A stretch of 64,000 nt of DNA from Roseburia faecis (GTDB lineage: Bacteria; Bacillota; Clostridia; Lachnospirales; Lachnospiraceae), in assembly GCF_001406815.1 (NCBI RefSeq), contig NZ_CVRR01000048.1:1-64000 (forward strand), read 5' to 3'. Below the pieces are notes generated by a model. That model saw nothing but the letters and a program-made list of their open reading frames with translations. It was not told where the DNA came from and searched no databases. Within the stretch, counting starts at the first letter, position 1. Every line of letters begins with the position of its first letter. The translations under genes and the position numbers were made by a program. Shown in pieces: positions 27,745 through 36,417 of this stretch.

Positions 27745-29103
27745 ATGGCATTTGACAGTCTTTCTGAAAAATTGCAGAATGTATTTAAGAATCTTCGCAG
27801 CAAGGGCAGACTGACAGAGGACGATGTCAAGACAGCACTGAAAGAAGTCAAGATGGCACTGCTTGAGGCAGATGTAAATTTCCGTGTGGTCAAGAAGTTT
27901 GTAAAAGATGTGCAGGAACGGGCAATCGGACAGGATGTGATGAGCGGTCTCAATCCGGGACAGATGGTCATCAAGATCGTAAACGAAGAGATGGTTAAGC
28001 TCATGGGCTCCGAGACAACCGAGATTGCGTTCCGGCCGGGAAAAGAACTGACCGTCATTATGATGGTAGGTCTGCAGGGTGCCGGTAAAACAACTACCAC
28101 GGCAAAGATCGCAGGCAAATTAAAGACCAAAGGGAAAAAGACACTGCTGGCAGCCTGTGATGTGTATCGCCCGGCTGCAATCGAACAGTTGCAGATCAAT
28201 GGAGAAAAGCAGGGCGTGGAAGTATTTGCCATGGGAAATAAAAACAAACCTGCGGATATCGCCAAAGCAGCCGTGGAACATGCAAAGAAAGAAGACTGCA
28301 ATGTTCTGATCATTGATACGGCAGGTCGTCTGCATGTCGATGAAGAGATGATGGATGAGCTTGTGGAGATCAAAGAAGCGGTGGATGTATTCCAGACCAT
28401 TCTCGTTGTTGATGCAATGACCGGTCAGGATGCGGTAAATGTTGCTTCGACATTTAATGACAAGATAGGAATCGATGGTGTTGTTCTGACAAAGCTCGAT
28501 GGAGATACCCGGGGCGGTGCAGCTCTTTCCATCCGCGCAGTGACAGGAAAACCGATTCTGTACGCAGGTATGGGGGAGAAACTTTCGGATCTGGAACAGT
28601 TTTATCCGGATCGTATGGCATCCCGAATCCTTGGTATGGGCGATGTGCTTACCATGATTGAGAAAGCACAGGAGAATCTCGACGAGGAAAAAGCCAAAGA
28701 ACTTGAGCAGAAGATGCGCAAGAATGAATTTGACTTTGAAATGTATTTAGAGTCCATGAGTCAGATGAAAAAGATGGGCGGTTTGTCCAGTCTGATGGGC
28801 ATGATGCCGGGACTTGGACTCGGCGGTGGAAAGATGCCGGAGATTGATACGGACGAAGCGGAGAAAAACATGCGGAGAATAGAGGCAATTATTCATTCCA
28901 TGACACCGCAGGAACGTAAAAATCCGAATCTGCTCAATCCAAGCAGAAAGAACCGCATTGCAAGAGGTGCGGGTGTACAGGTGGCAGAAGTCAACCGTCT
29001 GGTCAAGCAGTTTGAGCAGACAAAGAAAATGATGAAACAGATGCCCGGCATGATGGGCGGCAAACGTGGTAAAAGAGGAATGTTCAAAGGACTTCCCTTT
29101 TAA
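27745..29103 (+). CDS. ffh: Signal recognition particle protein Ffh
   Basis: A 452-residue SRP54 GTPase that binds signal peptides and SRP RNA. N domain at 1-85; G domain with GLQGAGKTTTTAKIAGKL, DVYRPAAIEQL, DTAGRLHVDEEMM and TKLDGDTRGGAALS; a Met-rich M domain from about residue 300 (MSQMKKMGGLSSLMGMMPG and ending MKQMPGMMGGKRGKRG). It is followed by rpsP 31 bases on. SRP RNA was not seen in the window. Confidence 0.96.
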   Translation: MAFDSLSEKLQNVFKNLRSKGRLTEDDVKTALKEVKMALLEADVNFRVVKKFVKDVQERAIGQDVMSGLNPGQMVIKIVNEEMVKLMGSETTEIAFRPGKELTVIMMVGLQGAGKTTTTAKIAGKLKTKGKKTLLAACDVYRPAAIEQLQINGEKQGVEVFAMGNKNKPADIAKAAVEHAKKEDCNVLIIDTAGRLHVDEEMMDELVEIKEAVDVFQTILVVDAMTGQDAVNVASTFNDKIGIDGVVLTKLDGDTRGGAALSIRAVTGKPILYAGMGEKLSDLEQFYPDRMASRILGMGDVLTMIEKAQENLDEEKAKELEQKMRKNEFDFEMYLESMSQMKKMGGLSSLMGMMPGLGLGGGKMPEIDTDEAEKNMRRIEAIIHSMTPQERKNPNLLNPSRKNRIARGAGVQVAEVNRLVKQFEQTKKMMKQMPGMMGGKRGKRGMFKGLPF

Positions 29104-29134
29104 ATAAAAACAAAACCTATGAGGAGGTGAAATC

Positions 29135-29380
29135 ATGGCAGTAAAGATCAGATTAAGAAGAATGGGACAGAAGAAGGCTCCTTTCTATAGAATCGTAGTT
29201 GCAGATTCCCGCTCACCAAGAGACGGAAGATGCATCGAAGAGATCGGAACATATGATCCAACAAAGGATCCTAGCGAGTATCACGTAGATGCTGAGCTGG
29301 CTAAGAAGTGGTTATCTACAGGCGCACAGCCAACAGAGACCGTTAACAGAATCTTCAAGGCAGCTGGTATCGAGAAATAA
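29135..29380 (+). CDS. rpsP: Ribosomal protein bS16
   Basis: An 81-residue small-subunit protein: [29 protein letters not shown] and IGTYDP are diagnostic. GAGGAGGTG precedes the ATG. Codon choice is biased, as in other highly expressed genes here. It lies in the standard ffh-rpsP-khpA-rimM-trmD order. Confidence 0.97.
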   Translation: MAVKIRLRRMGQKKAPFYRIVVADSRSPRDGRCIEEIGTYDPTKDPSEYHVDAELAKKWLSTGAQPTETVNRIFKAAGIEK

Positions 29381-29402
29381 TTCCGAAGGGTGGATGTAAT
29401 TA

Positions 29403-29633
29403 ATGAAAGAATTAGTTGAAGTAATTGCAAAGTCACTCGTTGATTTCCCGGATGAAGTTGTTGTGACGGAGTCTGAGAATGAAAAAGGAACTCTGCTGGA
29501 ACTTAGGGTTGCACAGTCCGATATGGGCAAAGTAATCGGAAAGCAGGGACGCATTGCGAAAGCAATCCGTGCGGTTGTGAAAGCAGCGGCATCCAAAGAA
29601 GACAAAAAAGTTATTGTGGAAATCATGCAATAA
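29403..29633 (+). CDS. khpA: KH-domain RNA-binding protein KhpA
   Basis: A 76-residue single KH domain protein (YlqC family) with the VIGKQGRIAKAIR GxxG loop (GKQG). In Gram-positives KhpA pairs with KhpB/Jag and binds many RNAs, influencing cell division and translation. It starts 22 bases after rpsP. Downstream is an unusual palindromic repeat and a terminator. Confidence 0.93.
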   Translation: MKELVEVIAKSLVDFPDEVVVTESENEKGTLLELRVAQSDMGKVIGKQGRIAKAIRAVVKAAASKEDKKVIVEIMQ

Positions 29634-29662
29634 CATAACGGTAGGATATACCGTAAATGAAA

Positions 29663-29735
29663 GCGGTACATCTCTGATGTACCACAGGCGATACATCGAA
29701 GATGTACCACAGGCGATACATCAGAGATGTACCGC
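29663..29735. repeat. Three tandem palindromic units between khpA and rimM
   Basis: Three 19-base units at 29665, 29690 and 29715 (25-base period), each a small hairpin of the form TACATC-nnn-GATGTA, joined by ACAGGC. A 22-base stretch is repeated exactly at 29676-29697 and 29701-29722. The outer units also pair with each other: GCGGTACATCTCTGATGTA at 29663 is the reverse complement of the right end up to 29735. It looks like an intergenic REP- or MITE-like element. Confidence 0.8.
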
Positions 29736-29738
29736 ATT

Positions 29739-29772
29739 AAGCACCCCGCAGCTGCGAGGTGCTTGTTTTTCT
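29739..29772 (+). terminator. Intrinsic terminator between khpA and rimM
   Basis: Stem AAGCACC-CGC / GCG-GGTGCTT (one C/A mismatch, AGCT loop) followed by GTTTTTCT. It would stop or reduce read-through from ffh-rpsP-khpA into rimM-trmD. Confidence 0.75.
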
Positions 29773-29814
29773 ATGAAACAAATTCGTGAGAGAATCTGCA
29801 CAATAGGAGATTTT

Positions 29815-30321
29815 ATGGAAGATTTATTTCAGGTGGGAGTGATTACGGCTCCTCACGGGGTACGTGGAGAGGTGAAAGTGTTTCCTACCACGGATGATAA
29901 TGCCCGGTTTAAAAATTTGAAAACAGTCCTCCTTGATCAGGGTCGGGGAACCAGAGAACTTGAAATCGAAGGTGTTAAGTTCTTTAAAAATATGGTGATC
30001 CTGAAATTCAAGGGGATAGATGATAGAAATGACGTGGAGAGAATGCGGCAGGCAAAGCTGCTTGTTACCAGGGAAAATGCAGTGGAATTAGGAAAAGACG
30101 AGTATTTTATTGCAGATCTGATCGGAATACAGGTAGTTTCGGATGAAGGAGAAGAACTTGGAACAATCTCCGATGTATTGCAGACCGGTGCCAATGATGT
30201 CTATGTTGTGAGTAAAGACGGCGCAAAAGATCTGCTCATTCCGGCAATCCATGCGTGTATCCAGAACGTGGATGTGGCTGCGGGACAGATGGAAGTACAT
30301 CTGCTGCCGGGACTGCGTTAA
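29815..30321 (+). CDS. rimM: Ribosome maturation factor RimM
   Basis: A 168-residue 16S rRNA processing factor that binds ribosomal protein uS19 during 30S assembly. The N-terminal barrel starts [21 protein letters not shown]; the PRC barrel follows ([24 protein letters not shown], ending in DLLIPAIH). An upstream in-frame extension runs through the terminator and repeat and is not coding; AGGAG is correctly spaced for the ATG at 29815. It is followed by trmD after 14 bases. Confidence 0.95.
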   Translation: MEDLFQVGVITAPHGVRGEVKVFPTTDDNARFKNLKTVLLDQGRGTRELEIEGVKFFKNMVILKFKGIDDRNDVERMRQAKLLVTRENAVELGKDEYFIADLIGIQVVSDEGEELGTISDVLQTGANDVYVVSKDGAKDLLIPAIHACIQNVDVAAGQMEVHLLPGLR

Positions 30322-30335
30322 ACGGAGGGTGGACA

Positions 30336-31766
30336 ATGAAGTTTCATGTTTTGACACTTTTTCCGGATATGGTGATGCAGGGGCTTATGACAAGCATCAC
30401 AGGGAGAGCCGTACAACAGAAAAAAATAGATATTGATGCGGTGAATATTCGTGATTATACGCAGGATAAGCATGGCAGGGTGGATGATTATCCTTACGGC
30501 GGCGGTGCAGGGATGCTCATGCAGGCACAGCCGGTATATGATGCATGTCAGAGTGTTATGGAAAAGATACCGCAGAATAAGAAAAAGCGGGTGATTTATG
30601 TAACCCCGCAGGGAATTCCTTTTACACAGGCAAAAGCACGGGAACTGGCGGCACAGGATGAGCTGCTTTTGTTATGCGGGCATTACGAGGGCATTGATGA
30701 GCGCGTGCTTGAGGAAGTGGTCACAGATTACATTTCCATCGGTGATTATGTACTGACGGGCGGCGAGCTGGCAGCCATGGTGATTGTCGATGCAGTGGCA
30801 CGCCTGGTTCCGGGAGTGCTTGGAAATGAACAGTCGGCTCTGACCGAATCTTTCCACGGAGAGCTTTTGGAACATCCGCAATATTCCAGACCGGATGTGT
30901 GGCACGGGAAAAAGGTGCCGGAGGTGCTGCTTTCCGGAAACCAGAAACACATAGATGCATGGAAAAAGGAACAGTCCATCCTGCGTACAAAGGAACGCAG
31001 ACCGGATCTGTATGCCCGCTATGTGCGGCTGCAGGAATGCAGACAACTGCTTATGAAACAGAAACTGTTGCACATCGATATGATTGAACTGATCAATCGT
31101 GGACGCGCACAACTGTTGTATTTCGGGCAGGGACAGATATTGCTCAAAGATATGGAATACGAGATCTATTTTCATGCATGTGTGGATCCGTCAAGACTTC
31201 CGGATATCCGTACATGGACGCTTCCGGTTGAAAAAATACCGCTGGCGGTTTTGCATCAGGAGGAAATGATTCCTTATTTTCAAAAGAGATACGGACTTAA
31301 TCAGGAGTGCGAATGTTATCAGGCTGTGTACACCAGACATGAAAAGCTTCCGGTGCGCGGTTTATACCGGCCGGATCTGACGCGTGAGGATGGATTGTCG
31401 ATGCGCAGATTACAACGAGAAGATTTTCCACAGGTGATTTCCTTTTATCACGGCTGCTGTGATGAGGACTACCTGCGGTCGAGGATACAGGATGGTATGC
31501 TTGTGGGGGCTTTTTATGACGAAAAGCTTGCCGGATTTATCGGGCAGCATTGTGAGGGAAGTATCGGAATGCTTATGGTAGCACCAAAATTCCAGCGCAG
31601 ACACATTGCCATGACGCTCGAAACGTATGCAGCAAACTGTATGCTCGAACAGGGAAAAATTCCGTTTGCACAGATTATCACGGACAACGAAAAATCCAAG
31701 AGATTGCAGGAAAAAGAGGGATTTTGCCTGTCGCGTGACAAAATTTTCTGGATGTGCGAAAAATGA
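30336..31766 (+). CDS. trmD: tRNA (guanine37-N1)-methyltransferase TrmD fused to a GNAT domain
   Basis: A 476-residue protein, about twice TrmD length. Residues 1-235 are a complete TrmD methyltransferase for m1G37 ([34 protein letters not shown] at about 112-124, the knot segment [13 protein letters not shown]). Residues about 245-476 are a second module: an N-terminal subdomain ([17 protein letters not shown]) and a GNAT acetyltransferase fold from about 355 ([19 protein letters not shown], then [20 protein letters not shown] as the acetyl-CoA motif A, with the usual Q/RxxGxG loop altered to QRRHIA). No stop or new ribosome site separates the halves. The acyl acceptor is unknown. Confidence 0.92.
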   Translation: MKFHVLTLFPDMVMQGLMTSITGRAVQQKKIDIDAVNIRDYTQDKHGRVDDYPYGGGAGMLMQAQPVYDACQSVMEKIPQNKKKRVIYVTPQGIPFTQAKARELAAQDELLLLCGHYEGIDERVLEEVVTDYISIGDYVLTGGELAAMVIVDAVARLVPGVLGNEQSALTESFHGELLEHPQYSRPDVWHGKKVPEVLLSGNQKHIDAWKKEQSILRTKERRPDLYARYVRLQECRQLLMKQKLLHIDMIELINRGRAQLLYFGQGQILLKDMEYEIYFHACVDPSRLPDIRTWTLPVEKIPLAVLHQEEMIPYFQKRYGLNQECECYQAVYTRHEKLPVRGLYRPDLTREDGLSMRRLQREDFPQVISFYHGCCDEDYLRSRIQDGMLVGAFYDEKLAGFIGQHCEGSIGMLMVAPKFQRRHIAMTLETYAANCMLEQGKIPFAQIITDNEKSKRLQEKEGFCLSRDKIFWMCEK

Positions 31767-31777
31767 TGAAAAAGGAC

Positions 31778-31813
31778 TTGATTTTTCGGAATGAGTATGC
31801 TAAAGTTTATAAT
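31778..31813 (+). promoter_or_regulatory. Probable promoter for rplS
   Basis: TTGATT (31778-31783) is 17 bases from TAAAGT (31801-31806); a perfect TATAAT (31808-31813) lies just beyond but lacks a good -35 at 17 bases. One of these likely starts the rplS transcript, leaving a leader of about 115 bases. Confidence 0.5.
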
Positions 31814-31822
31814 TGTTGCGGT

Positions 31823-31923
31823 GTAATTATTCGGTAATATTACGGAACGGATAGTTACAAATGTGAATAGAAGTGACGGTCCTCTGGCACCGATAGATGG
31901 AGTTTAAGAACGTCAAAATAATC
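31823..31923 (+). promoter_or_regulatory. Structured rplS leader (possible L19 autoregulatory RNA)
   Basis: The 170 bases before rplS are non-coding. An 11-bp stem is visible (GTAATTATTCG at 31823-31833 with CGGATAGTTAC at 31848-31858, two G-U pairs), followed by a second segment closed by GACG and CGTC (about 31876-31916). Firmicute rplS genes are known to have an L19-binding leader; the assignment here is from position only, without a covariance match. Confidence 0.4.
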
Positions 31924-31936
31924 AGGAGGTCACAAA

Positions 31937-32290
31937 ATGAACGCGAGTGAAATTATCAAGAACATTGAGGCAGAGCAGTTAAAGGCTGAAGCACCACAGT
32001 TTTCCGTAGGTGATACTGTAAAGGTATACGGAAAGATCAAAGAGGGAAACCGTGAGCGTATTCAGGTATTCGAAGGAACTGTTATTAAGAAGCAGGGTGG
32101 AAGCAACCGTACCACTTTCACTGTAAGAAAGATTTCAAACGGTGTAGGTGTTGAGAAGACATGGCCTTTACATTCTCCAAACGTTGAGAAGGTAGAGATC
32201 GTTCGTAAAGGTAAAGTACGTCGTGCAAAACTTTACTACTTAAGAGACCGTGTCGGCAAAGCTGCAAAGGTAAAAGAGTTAGTAAAATAA
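31937..32290 (+). CDS. rplS: Ribosomal protein bL19
   Basis: A 117-residue large-subunit protein at the 30S-50S interface. Diagnostic stretches: [53 protein letters not shown] and [23 protein letters not shown] lies 9 bases before the ATG. Its leader may be regulatory and a strong terminator follows directly. Confidence 0.97.
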   Translation: MNASEIIKNIEAEQLKAEAPQFSVGDTVKVYGKIKEGNRERIQVFEGTVIKKQGGSNRTTFTVRKISNGVGVEKTWPLHSPNVEKVEIVRKGKVRRAKLYYLRDRVGKAAKVKELVK

Positions 32291-32302
32291 TTTGCTTCAT
32301 GG

Positions 32303-32336
32303 AAGGGATGCCACAGAATGCGGCATCCCTTTTTTC
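32303..32336 (+). terminator. Intrinsic terminator after rplS
   Basis: Stem AAGGGATGCC / GGCATCCCTT with a short loop and TTTTT tail. Confidence 0.9.
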
Positions 32337-32361
32337 TAACTTGAATTAAAGAGGTGGAAAA

Positions 32362-32943
32362 GTGAAAAGAAGAAGCGGACTGAATTTCAGCAGAAGAAGA
32401 AAAAAGTTTAATGTGCCCCTGTTTAAAGAAATTATGACCTGGGTATTAGAATGTGCCATTGTAATTGCCATTGCATATGCACTGGTCAGTTCTTTTGGTT
32501 TTCGGACGACAGTTGTGGGAAATGCCATGCAGGATACCTTACAGAGCGAGGAACAGATTTTTGTCAATCGCTTTGTCTATATGGTACGCGCGCCAAAGCA
32601 GGGCGATGTCGTCGTTTTTTTGCCGAATGGAAATGAAAAATCCCATTATTATGTCCGGAGGGTCATTGCCTGTCCGGGGGATACGGTACAGATCAAAAAT
32701 GGGAAAGTATATATTAATGGAGAACTTTACAAGGAAGATATTGTTTCTGCTTCCATCGAAGATCCCGGTGTGGCAGCAGATGAAGTGAAACTTGGGGATG
32801 ACGAATATTTTGTTCTCGGGGATAATCGAAACAGCAGTGAGGACAGCCGTATGGCAAATATCGGAAATGTGAAAAAAGATTATATAATTGGAAAAGCGTG
32901 GTTCCATTTTAAGGGATTTGGAAAGATGGGACTGATCGATTAA
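32362..32943 (+). CDS. Signal peptidase I homologue lacking both catalytic residues
   Basis: A 193-residue LepB/SipS-type protein: basic N-terminus, one membrane anchor (about 25-45), then the S26 peptidase body with VVVFLPNGNEKSHYYVRRVIACPGD and the late GDNRNSSEDSR box. In active enzymes the serine lies in GxSMxPTL and the lysine in YxKRxxGxPGD. Here these read GNAMQDTL (codon GCC, Ala55) and YVRRVIACPGD (Arg99), so both dyad residues are replaced and cleavage is not expected. It begins at a GTG with GAGGTGG upstream, between rplS and rbgA, the normal lepB position. It may be a scaffold or regulator; an active paralogue should exist elsewhere in the genome. Confidence 0.85.
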   Translation: MKRRSGLNFSRRRKKFNVPLFKEIMTWVLECAIVIAIAYALVSSFGFRTTVVGNAMQDTLQSEEQIFVNRFVYMVRAPKQGDVVVFLPNGNEKSHYYVRRVIACPGDTVQIKNGKVYINGELYKEDIVSASIEDPGVAADEVKLGDDEYFVLGDNRNSSEDSRMANIGNVKKDYIIGKAWFHFKGFGKMGLID

Positions 32944-32974
32944 GCGGGCTGATTTAGGAAATGAGGAAAAAGAG

Positions 32975-33832
32975 ATGAATTTTCAATGGTATCCCGGTCA
33001 TATGACCAAAGCAAAACGACAGATGCAGGAAGACATCAAACTGATAGATCTGGTGATCGAACTGGTAGATGCCCGGATCCCGCTCAGCAGCAGAAATCCG
33101 GATATTGATGAACTTGGGAAAAACAAATATCGTCTGATTTTAATGAATAAAGCGGACCTGGCGGACCGCAAGGCAACCGAGCAGTGGTCTGCTTTTTTCA
33201 AAAAGAAAGGATATTATGTGGTAAGCCTTGACGCGCGAAGCAAAAACGGAATGAAATCCATTGCCGATATTATTATGGAAGCCTGTAAGGAAAAAATGGA
33301 GAGGGACCGTAAGCGCGGAATCAAAAACCGGCCGGTCCGTGCCATGGTTGTTGGAATTCCAAATGTCGGAAAATCCACATTTATCAATTCGTATGCGGGA
33401 AAAGCGTGTGCAAAGACCGGAAACAAGCCGGGTGTAACGAAGGGAAAACAGTGGATACGTCTGAGCAAAAGTGTAGAGCTTTTGGATACTCCGGGAATTC
33501 TCTGGCCGAAATTTGAGGATCAGAAAGTTGGACTTCGTCTGGCGCTGATCGGTTCCATCCGGGATGAGATCTTAAATACGGATGAACTTGCGGTAGAGCT
33601 GATCCGTTTCCTGAAAACACAGTATCCGGGAATCCTGACAGAACGTTATGAAGTCGAAGAAACACAAAAGGAGACCGAACTTTTATGCGGGATTGCAGAA
33701 AACAGGAAATGTATCACGAAAGGCGGGGAACTCGATTACAGCAAAGCGGCAGCACTTCTGATTGATGAATTCCGGAGCGGAAAACTCGGAAAAGTTACGC
33801 TGGAGTGGCCAAAGGAGCAGGAAAATGGCTGA
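32975..33832 (+). CDS. rbgA: Ribosome biogenesis GTPase RbgA (YlqF)
   Basis: A 285-residue circularly permuted GTPase needed for late 50S assembly. The N-terminus FQWYPGHMTKAKRQM is diagnostic; the permuted order shows G4 first (LMNKADL), then G1 GIPNVGKSTFIN and G3 DTPGILWPKF, with a C-terminal helical RNA-binding part. Its last 8 bases overlap the rnhB start, as in Bacillus. Confidence 0.95.
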   Translation: MNFQWYPGHMTKAKRQMQEDIKLIDLVIELVDARIPLSSRNPDIDELGKNKYRLILMNKADLADRKATEQWSAFFKKKGYYVVSLDARSKNGMKSIADIIMEACKEKMERDRKRGIKNRPVRAMVVGIPNVGKSTFINSYAGKACAKTGNKPGVTKGKQWIRLSKSVELLDTPGILWPKFEDQKVGLRLALIGSIRDEILNTDELAVELIRFLKTQYPGILTERYEVEETQKETELLCGIAENRKCITKGGELDYSKAAALLIDEFRSGKLGKVTLEWPKEQENG

Positions 33833-34586
33833 AAAAATTGATGCGATTAAAGAGGAACTGACAGCAACACCGACGGAAGCACTGGAGGCGTTTGTGGAAA
33901 AATATGCGTCGGATTCCCGCACCGGTGTGCAGAAACTGGTGGATACCGCAAAAAAACGCATGGATAAGCTACAGAAGGAAATGATCCGCACGGAAAATTT
34001 AAAGAAATATGAAAAAGAGTACGATACATATACATATATCTGTGGGATCGATGAGGTAGGACGGGGACCGCTTGCGGGACCGGTCGTGGCAGGAGCTGTG
34101 ATTCTGCCGAAGGATTGTGATATATTATATATTAATGATTCCAAAAAACTTTCAGCGGCAAAAAGAGAAGAACTGTATGATATCATCATGGAGCAGGCAG
34201 TGGCAACCGGACTTGGCACGATCGGTCCGGACAGGATTGATGAGATCAATATTCTGCAGGCAACGTATGAGGCAATGCGGCAGGCGATTGCACAGTTATC
34301 TCCGCAGCCGGATCTGCTGCTTAATGATGCAGTGACGATTCCGAAAGTGACAATGCCGCAGGTACCGATTATCAAGGGAGATGCAAAGAGCATTTCCATC
34401 GGTGCGGCATCGATCATTGCCAAGGTGACCAGGGACCGGATGATGGTATACTATGATTCGATTTATCCGGAGTATGGTTTTGCTTCCAATAAAGGATATG
34501 GAAGCGCGGAACATATTGCAGCACTCAAAAAGTATGGACCGACACCGATTCACAGAAGAACCTTTATTAAGAATTTTGTATCATAA
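33825..34586 (+). CDS. rnhB: Ribonuclease HII
   Basis: A 253-residue RNase that removes ribonucleotides from DNA. A helical extension of about 65 residues precedes the catalytic domain, which opens with CGIDEVGRGPLAGPVVAGAV and includes INDSKKLS, LLNDAV, and IKGDAKSISIGAASIIAKV. The N-terminal extension is normal for Firmicute RnhB. AAAGGAG lies before the ATG at 33825, within rbgA; an upstream ATG at 33762 is too far from a ribosome site. Confidence 0.94.
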   Translation: MAEKIDAIKEELTATPTEALEAFVEKYASDSRTGVQKLVDTAKKRMDKLQKEMIRTENLKKYEKEYDTYTYICGIDEVGRGPLAGPVVAGAVILPKDCDILYINDSKKLSAAKREELYDIIMEQAVATGLGTIGPDRIDEINILQATYEAMRQAIAQLSPQPDLLLNDAVTIPKVTMPQVPIIKGDAKSISIGAASIIAKVTRDRMMVYYDSIYPEYGFASNKGYGSAEHIAALKKYGPTPIHRRTFIKNFVS

Positions 34587-34622
34587 GATAATTATTCAAA
34601 AATCACAAAGGGGGCTGTTCGG

Positions 34623-36416
34623 ATGCAGATTTCAGATTTGGTAAAACAGTATCATCAGGCGATCTCATCAGGTGCGGAGACGCTGACCGGGACGAAAGGT
34701 GTGGAAAATCTTGTGGCCTCTCTGCGGTCTCTGACAAAAGGAAATATTTTTGAGGGGACGGTCACTTCCGTTAAAAATGGCCGCGTGACGCTTTCTCTTT
34801 CCGGAGGGCAGCAGGTGATGGCACGGCTGGACGGAAAGATTTCCCTTATGGAAGGGGAATCCATGTTTTTCCAGGTAAAGTCCAACGATGGCACGCAGAT
34901 TGCCATCCGGCCGTTTGCAATTGACGGGGCAGGCGCAAATTATACGCTGATGCAGGCGCTTTCCGCAGCGGGACTTTCCGCACAGCCGGAGTATTTGTCC
35001 ATGGTTGACCGGATGATGGAAGAACAGATGCCGATTGACCGGGAGAGTCTGCAGCAGATGGCACGGCTGGTCAATGCAAATCCGCGGATTGATGTACAGA
35101 CGCTGGTACAGATGCAAAAGCTTGGAATACCGATTACTGTAGAAAATGCCTCCCAGTTTGAAAATTATACGAATGACAGTCAGGCGATTACACGGGAACT
35201 GGATGCACTGATTGAGCAGTTTCCGCAGAGTCTGACCGGAACAGAAGGCACACCAGTAAAGACAGAGACCATGCGTCAGCTTGGAAATGAGTTGTTGCAG
35301 ATTCTGACAGACGGGCTGGAAGAAGTACCGCAGCAGATACAAAGTCCGGAACCGGATATGGCATACAACCTGGATGGTCTGAATTATGAAAGCGTGCAGA
35401 CAGATACCGCAGAAACGCAGATGCAGACGGAAGCTGCACCGGAGACTGCCACGGAAACCGTGCAGGAACATCCGGAAATTTTGTCGCAGCAGGAAGGTCA
35501 GGCTGCAGCGGAGGAGAAAGGCGTGGCCGGACAGCAGGAAGCCGAAACGATGGAAACTGTTTCCGGAAAAACAACTTATACCGGGCAGATGTCGCAGACT
35601 CCACATACACTGGGAGCTGTACTTTCACAGGAACAGCTGCAGCATTTAAACCGGATGATCGGAGATATTCTCGGAAAGCCGCAGAGTGCATATAACGCAA
35701 ATAGCGGTACAGTAGAAGTGTTAAAGGATCTGCAGCAGCTGTGCAAAGATCCGTTGCCGTTGGAACGGGAACATCTCGGAAAGCTGTTTTCTTCCAGGGA
35801 ATTCCAGGCACTTGTCCGGGATACGGCAGAACAGCAGTGGATGGCGAAACCAGGGGATCTCAAAGAGGGCGATTATGTCGGCAGACTGTATGAACGTCTG
35901 AACAGTCAGATGGAAAAAATTGAGTCAGCACTCAAAAATGCGGGACAGGAGCATACCGCTTTCTCACAGATGGCGGGAGAGATCCACAGCAATGTAGAAT
36001 TTATGAATCAGGTGAACCAGATGTACACATACGCACAGATTCCACTCAAAATGTCGGGGCAGCATGCAAGCGGCGAACTGTTTGTGTATACCAACAAAAA
36101 GGCACTGGCGCAGGGAGAAAAGGATCTGACTGCTTTTTTGCATCTGGATCTGGATCATCTGGGAAGTACGGATGTTTCGGTCCGGATGAGAGGACGTGAA
36201 GTAAGTACACGTTTTTATCTGGACAATGACACTGCATATGCATTGCTGGAAAAAAATTATCCGGTGCTGGAAGCGAGGCTGGAAAAAAAGGGATATCACT
36301 GTAAGATCGACGTGGTAAATGAAGAAAAACATGTAAATTTTGTGGACGATTTTCTGAAGATGGATCAGCCGGCGGCGACACAGCTGCACCGGTATTCCTT
36401 TGATATGAGGGCATAA
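34623..36416 (+). CDS. ylqG: FliK-like protein (YlqG type)
   Basis: A 597-residue cytoplasmic protein. The N-terminal about 110 residues form a beta-rich module (GTVTSVKNGRVTLSLSGGQQV); the middle (about 240-340) is low-complexity and rich in Gln, Glu and Thr; the C-terminus (about 480-570) resembles the flagellar hook-length control domain (LHLDLDHLGSTDVSVRM, then LEKNYPVLEARLEKKGY). In Bacillus the equivalent spot between rnhB and ylqH holds YlqG, of unknown role. No other flagellar genes are nearby. It is followed one base later by a FlhB-like gene, suggesting a functional pair. Confidence 0.6.
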   Translation: MQISDLVKQYHQAISSGAETLTGTKGVENLVASLRSLTKGNIFEGTVTSVKNGRVTLSLSGGQQVMARLDGKISLMEGESMFFQVKSNDGTQIAIRPFAIDGAGANYTLMQALSAAGLSAQPEYLSMVDRMMEEQMPIDRESLQQMARLVNANPRIDVQTLVQMQKLGIPITVENASQFENYTNDSQAITRELDALIEQFPQSLTGTEGTPVKTETMRQLGNELLQILTDGLEEVPQQIQSPEPDMAYNLDGLNYESVQTDTAETQMQTEAAPETATETVQEHPEILSQQEGQAAAEEKGVAGQQEAETMETVSGKTTYTGQMSQTPHTLGAVLSQEQLQHLNRMIGDILGKPQSAYNANSGTVEVLKDLQQLCKDPLPLEREHLGKLFSSREFQALVRDTAEQQWMAKPGDLKEGDYVGRLYERLNSQMEKIESALKNAGQEHTAFSQMAGEIHSNVEFMNQVNQMYTYAQIPLKMSGQHASGELFVYTNKKALAQGEKDLTAFLHLDLDHLGSTDVSVRMRGREVSTRFYLDNDTAYALLEKNYPVLEARLEKKGYHCKIDVVNEEKHVNFVDDFLKMDQPAATQLHRYSFDMRA

Positions 36417-36417
36417 A

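Noticed and set aside
29663-29735. Possible CRISPR-like array
   Set aside because: Only three units, the linkers are identical rather than unique spacers, each unit is palindromic, and there are no cas genes.
29614-29814. N-terminal extension of rimM
   Set aside because: The open frame runs through the palindromic repeat and terminator; the family start and ribosome site are at 29815.
30255-30335. N-terminal extension of trmD
   Set aside because: These codons overlap rimM in another frame; GGAGGG is placed for the ATG at 30336 and the protein then begins like all TrmD.
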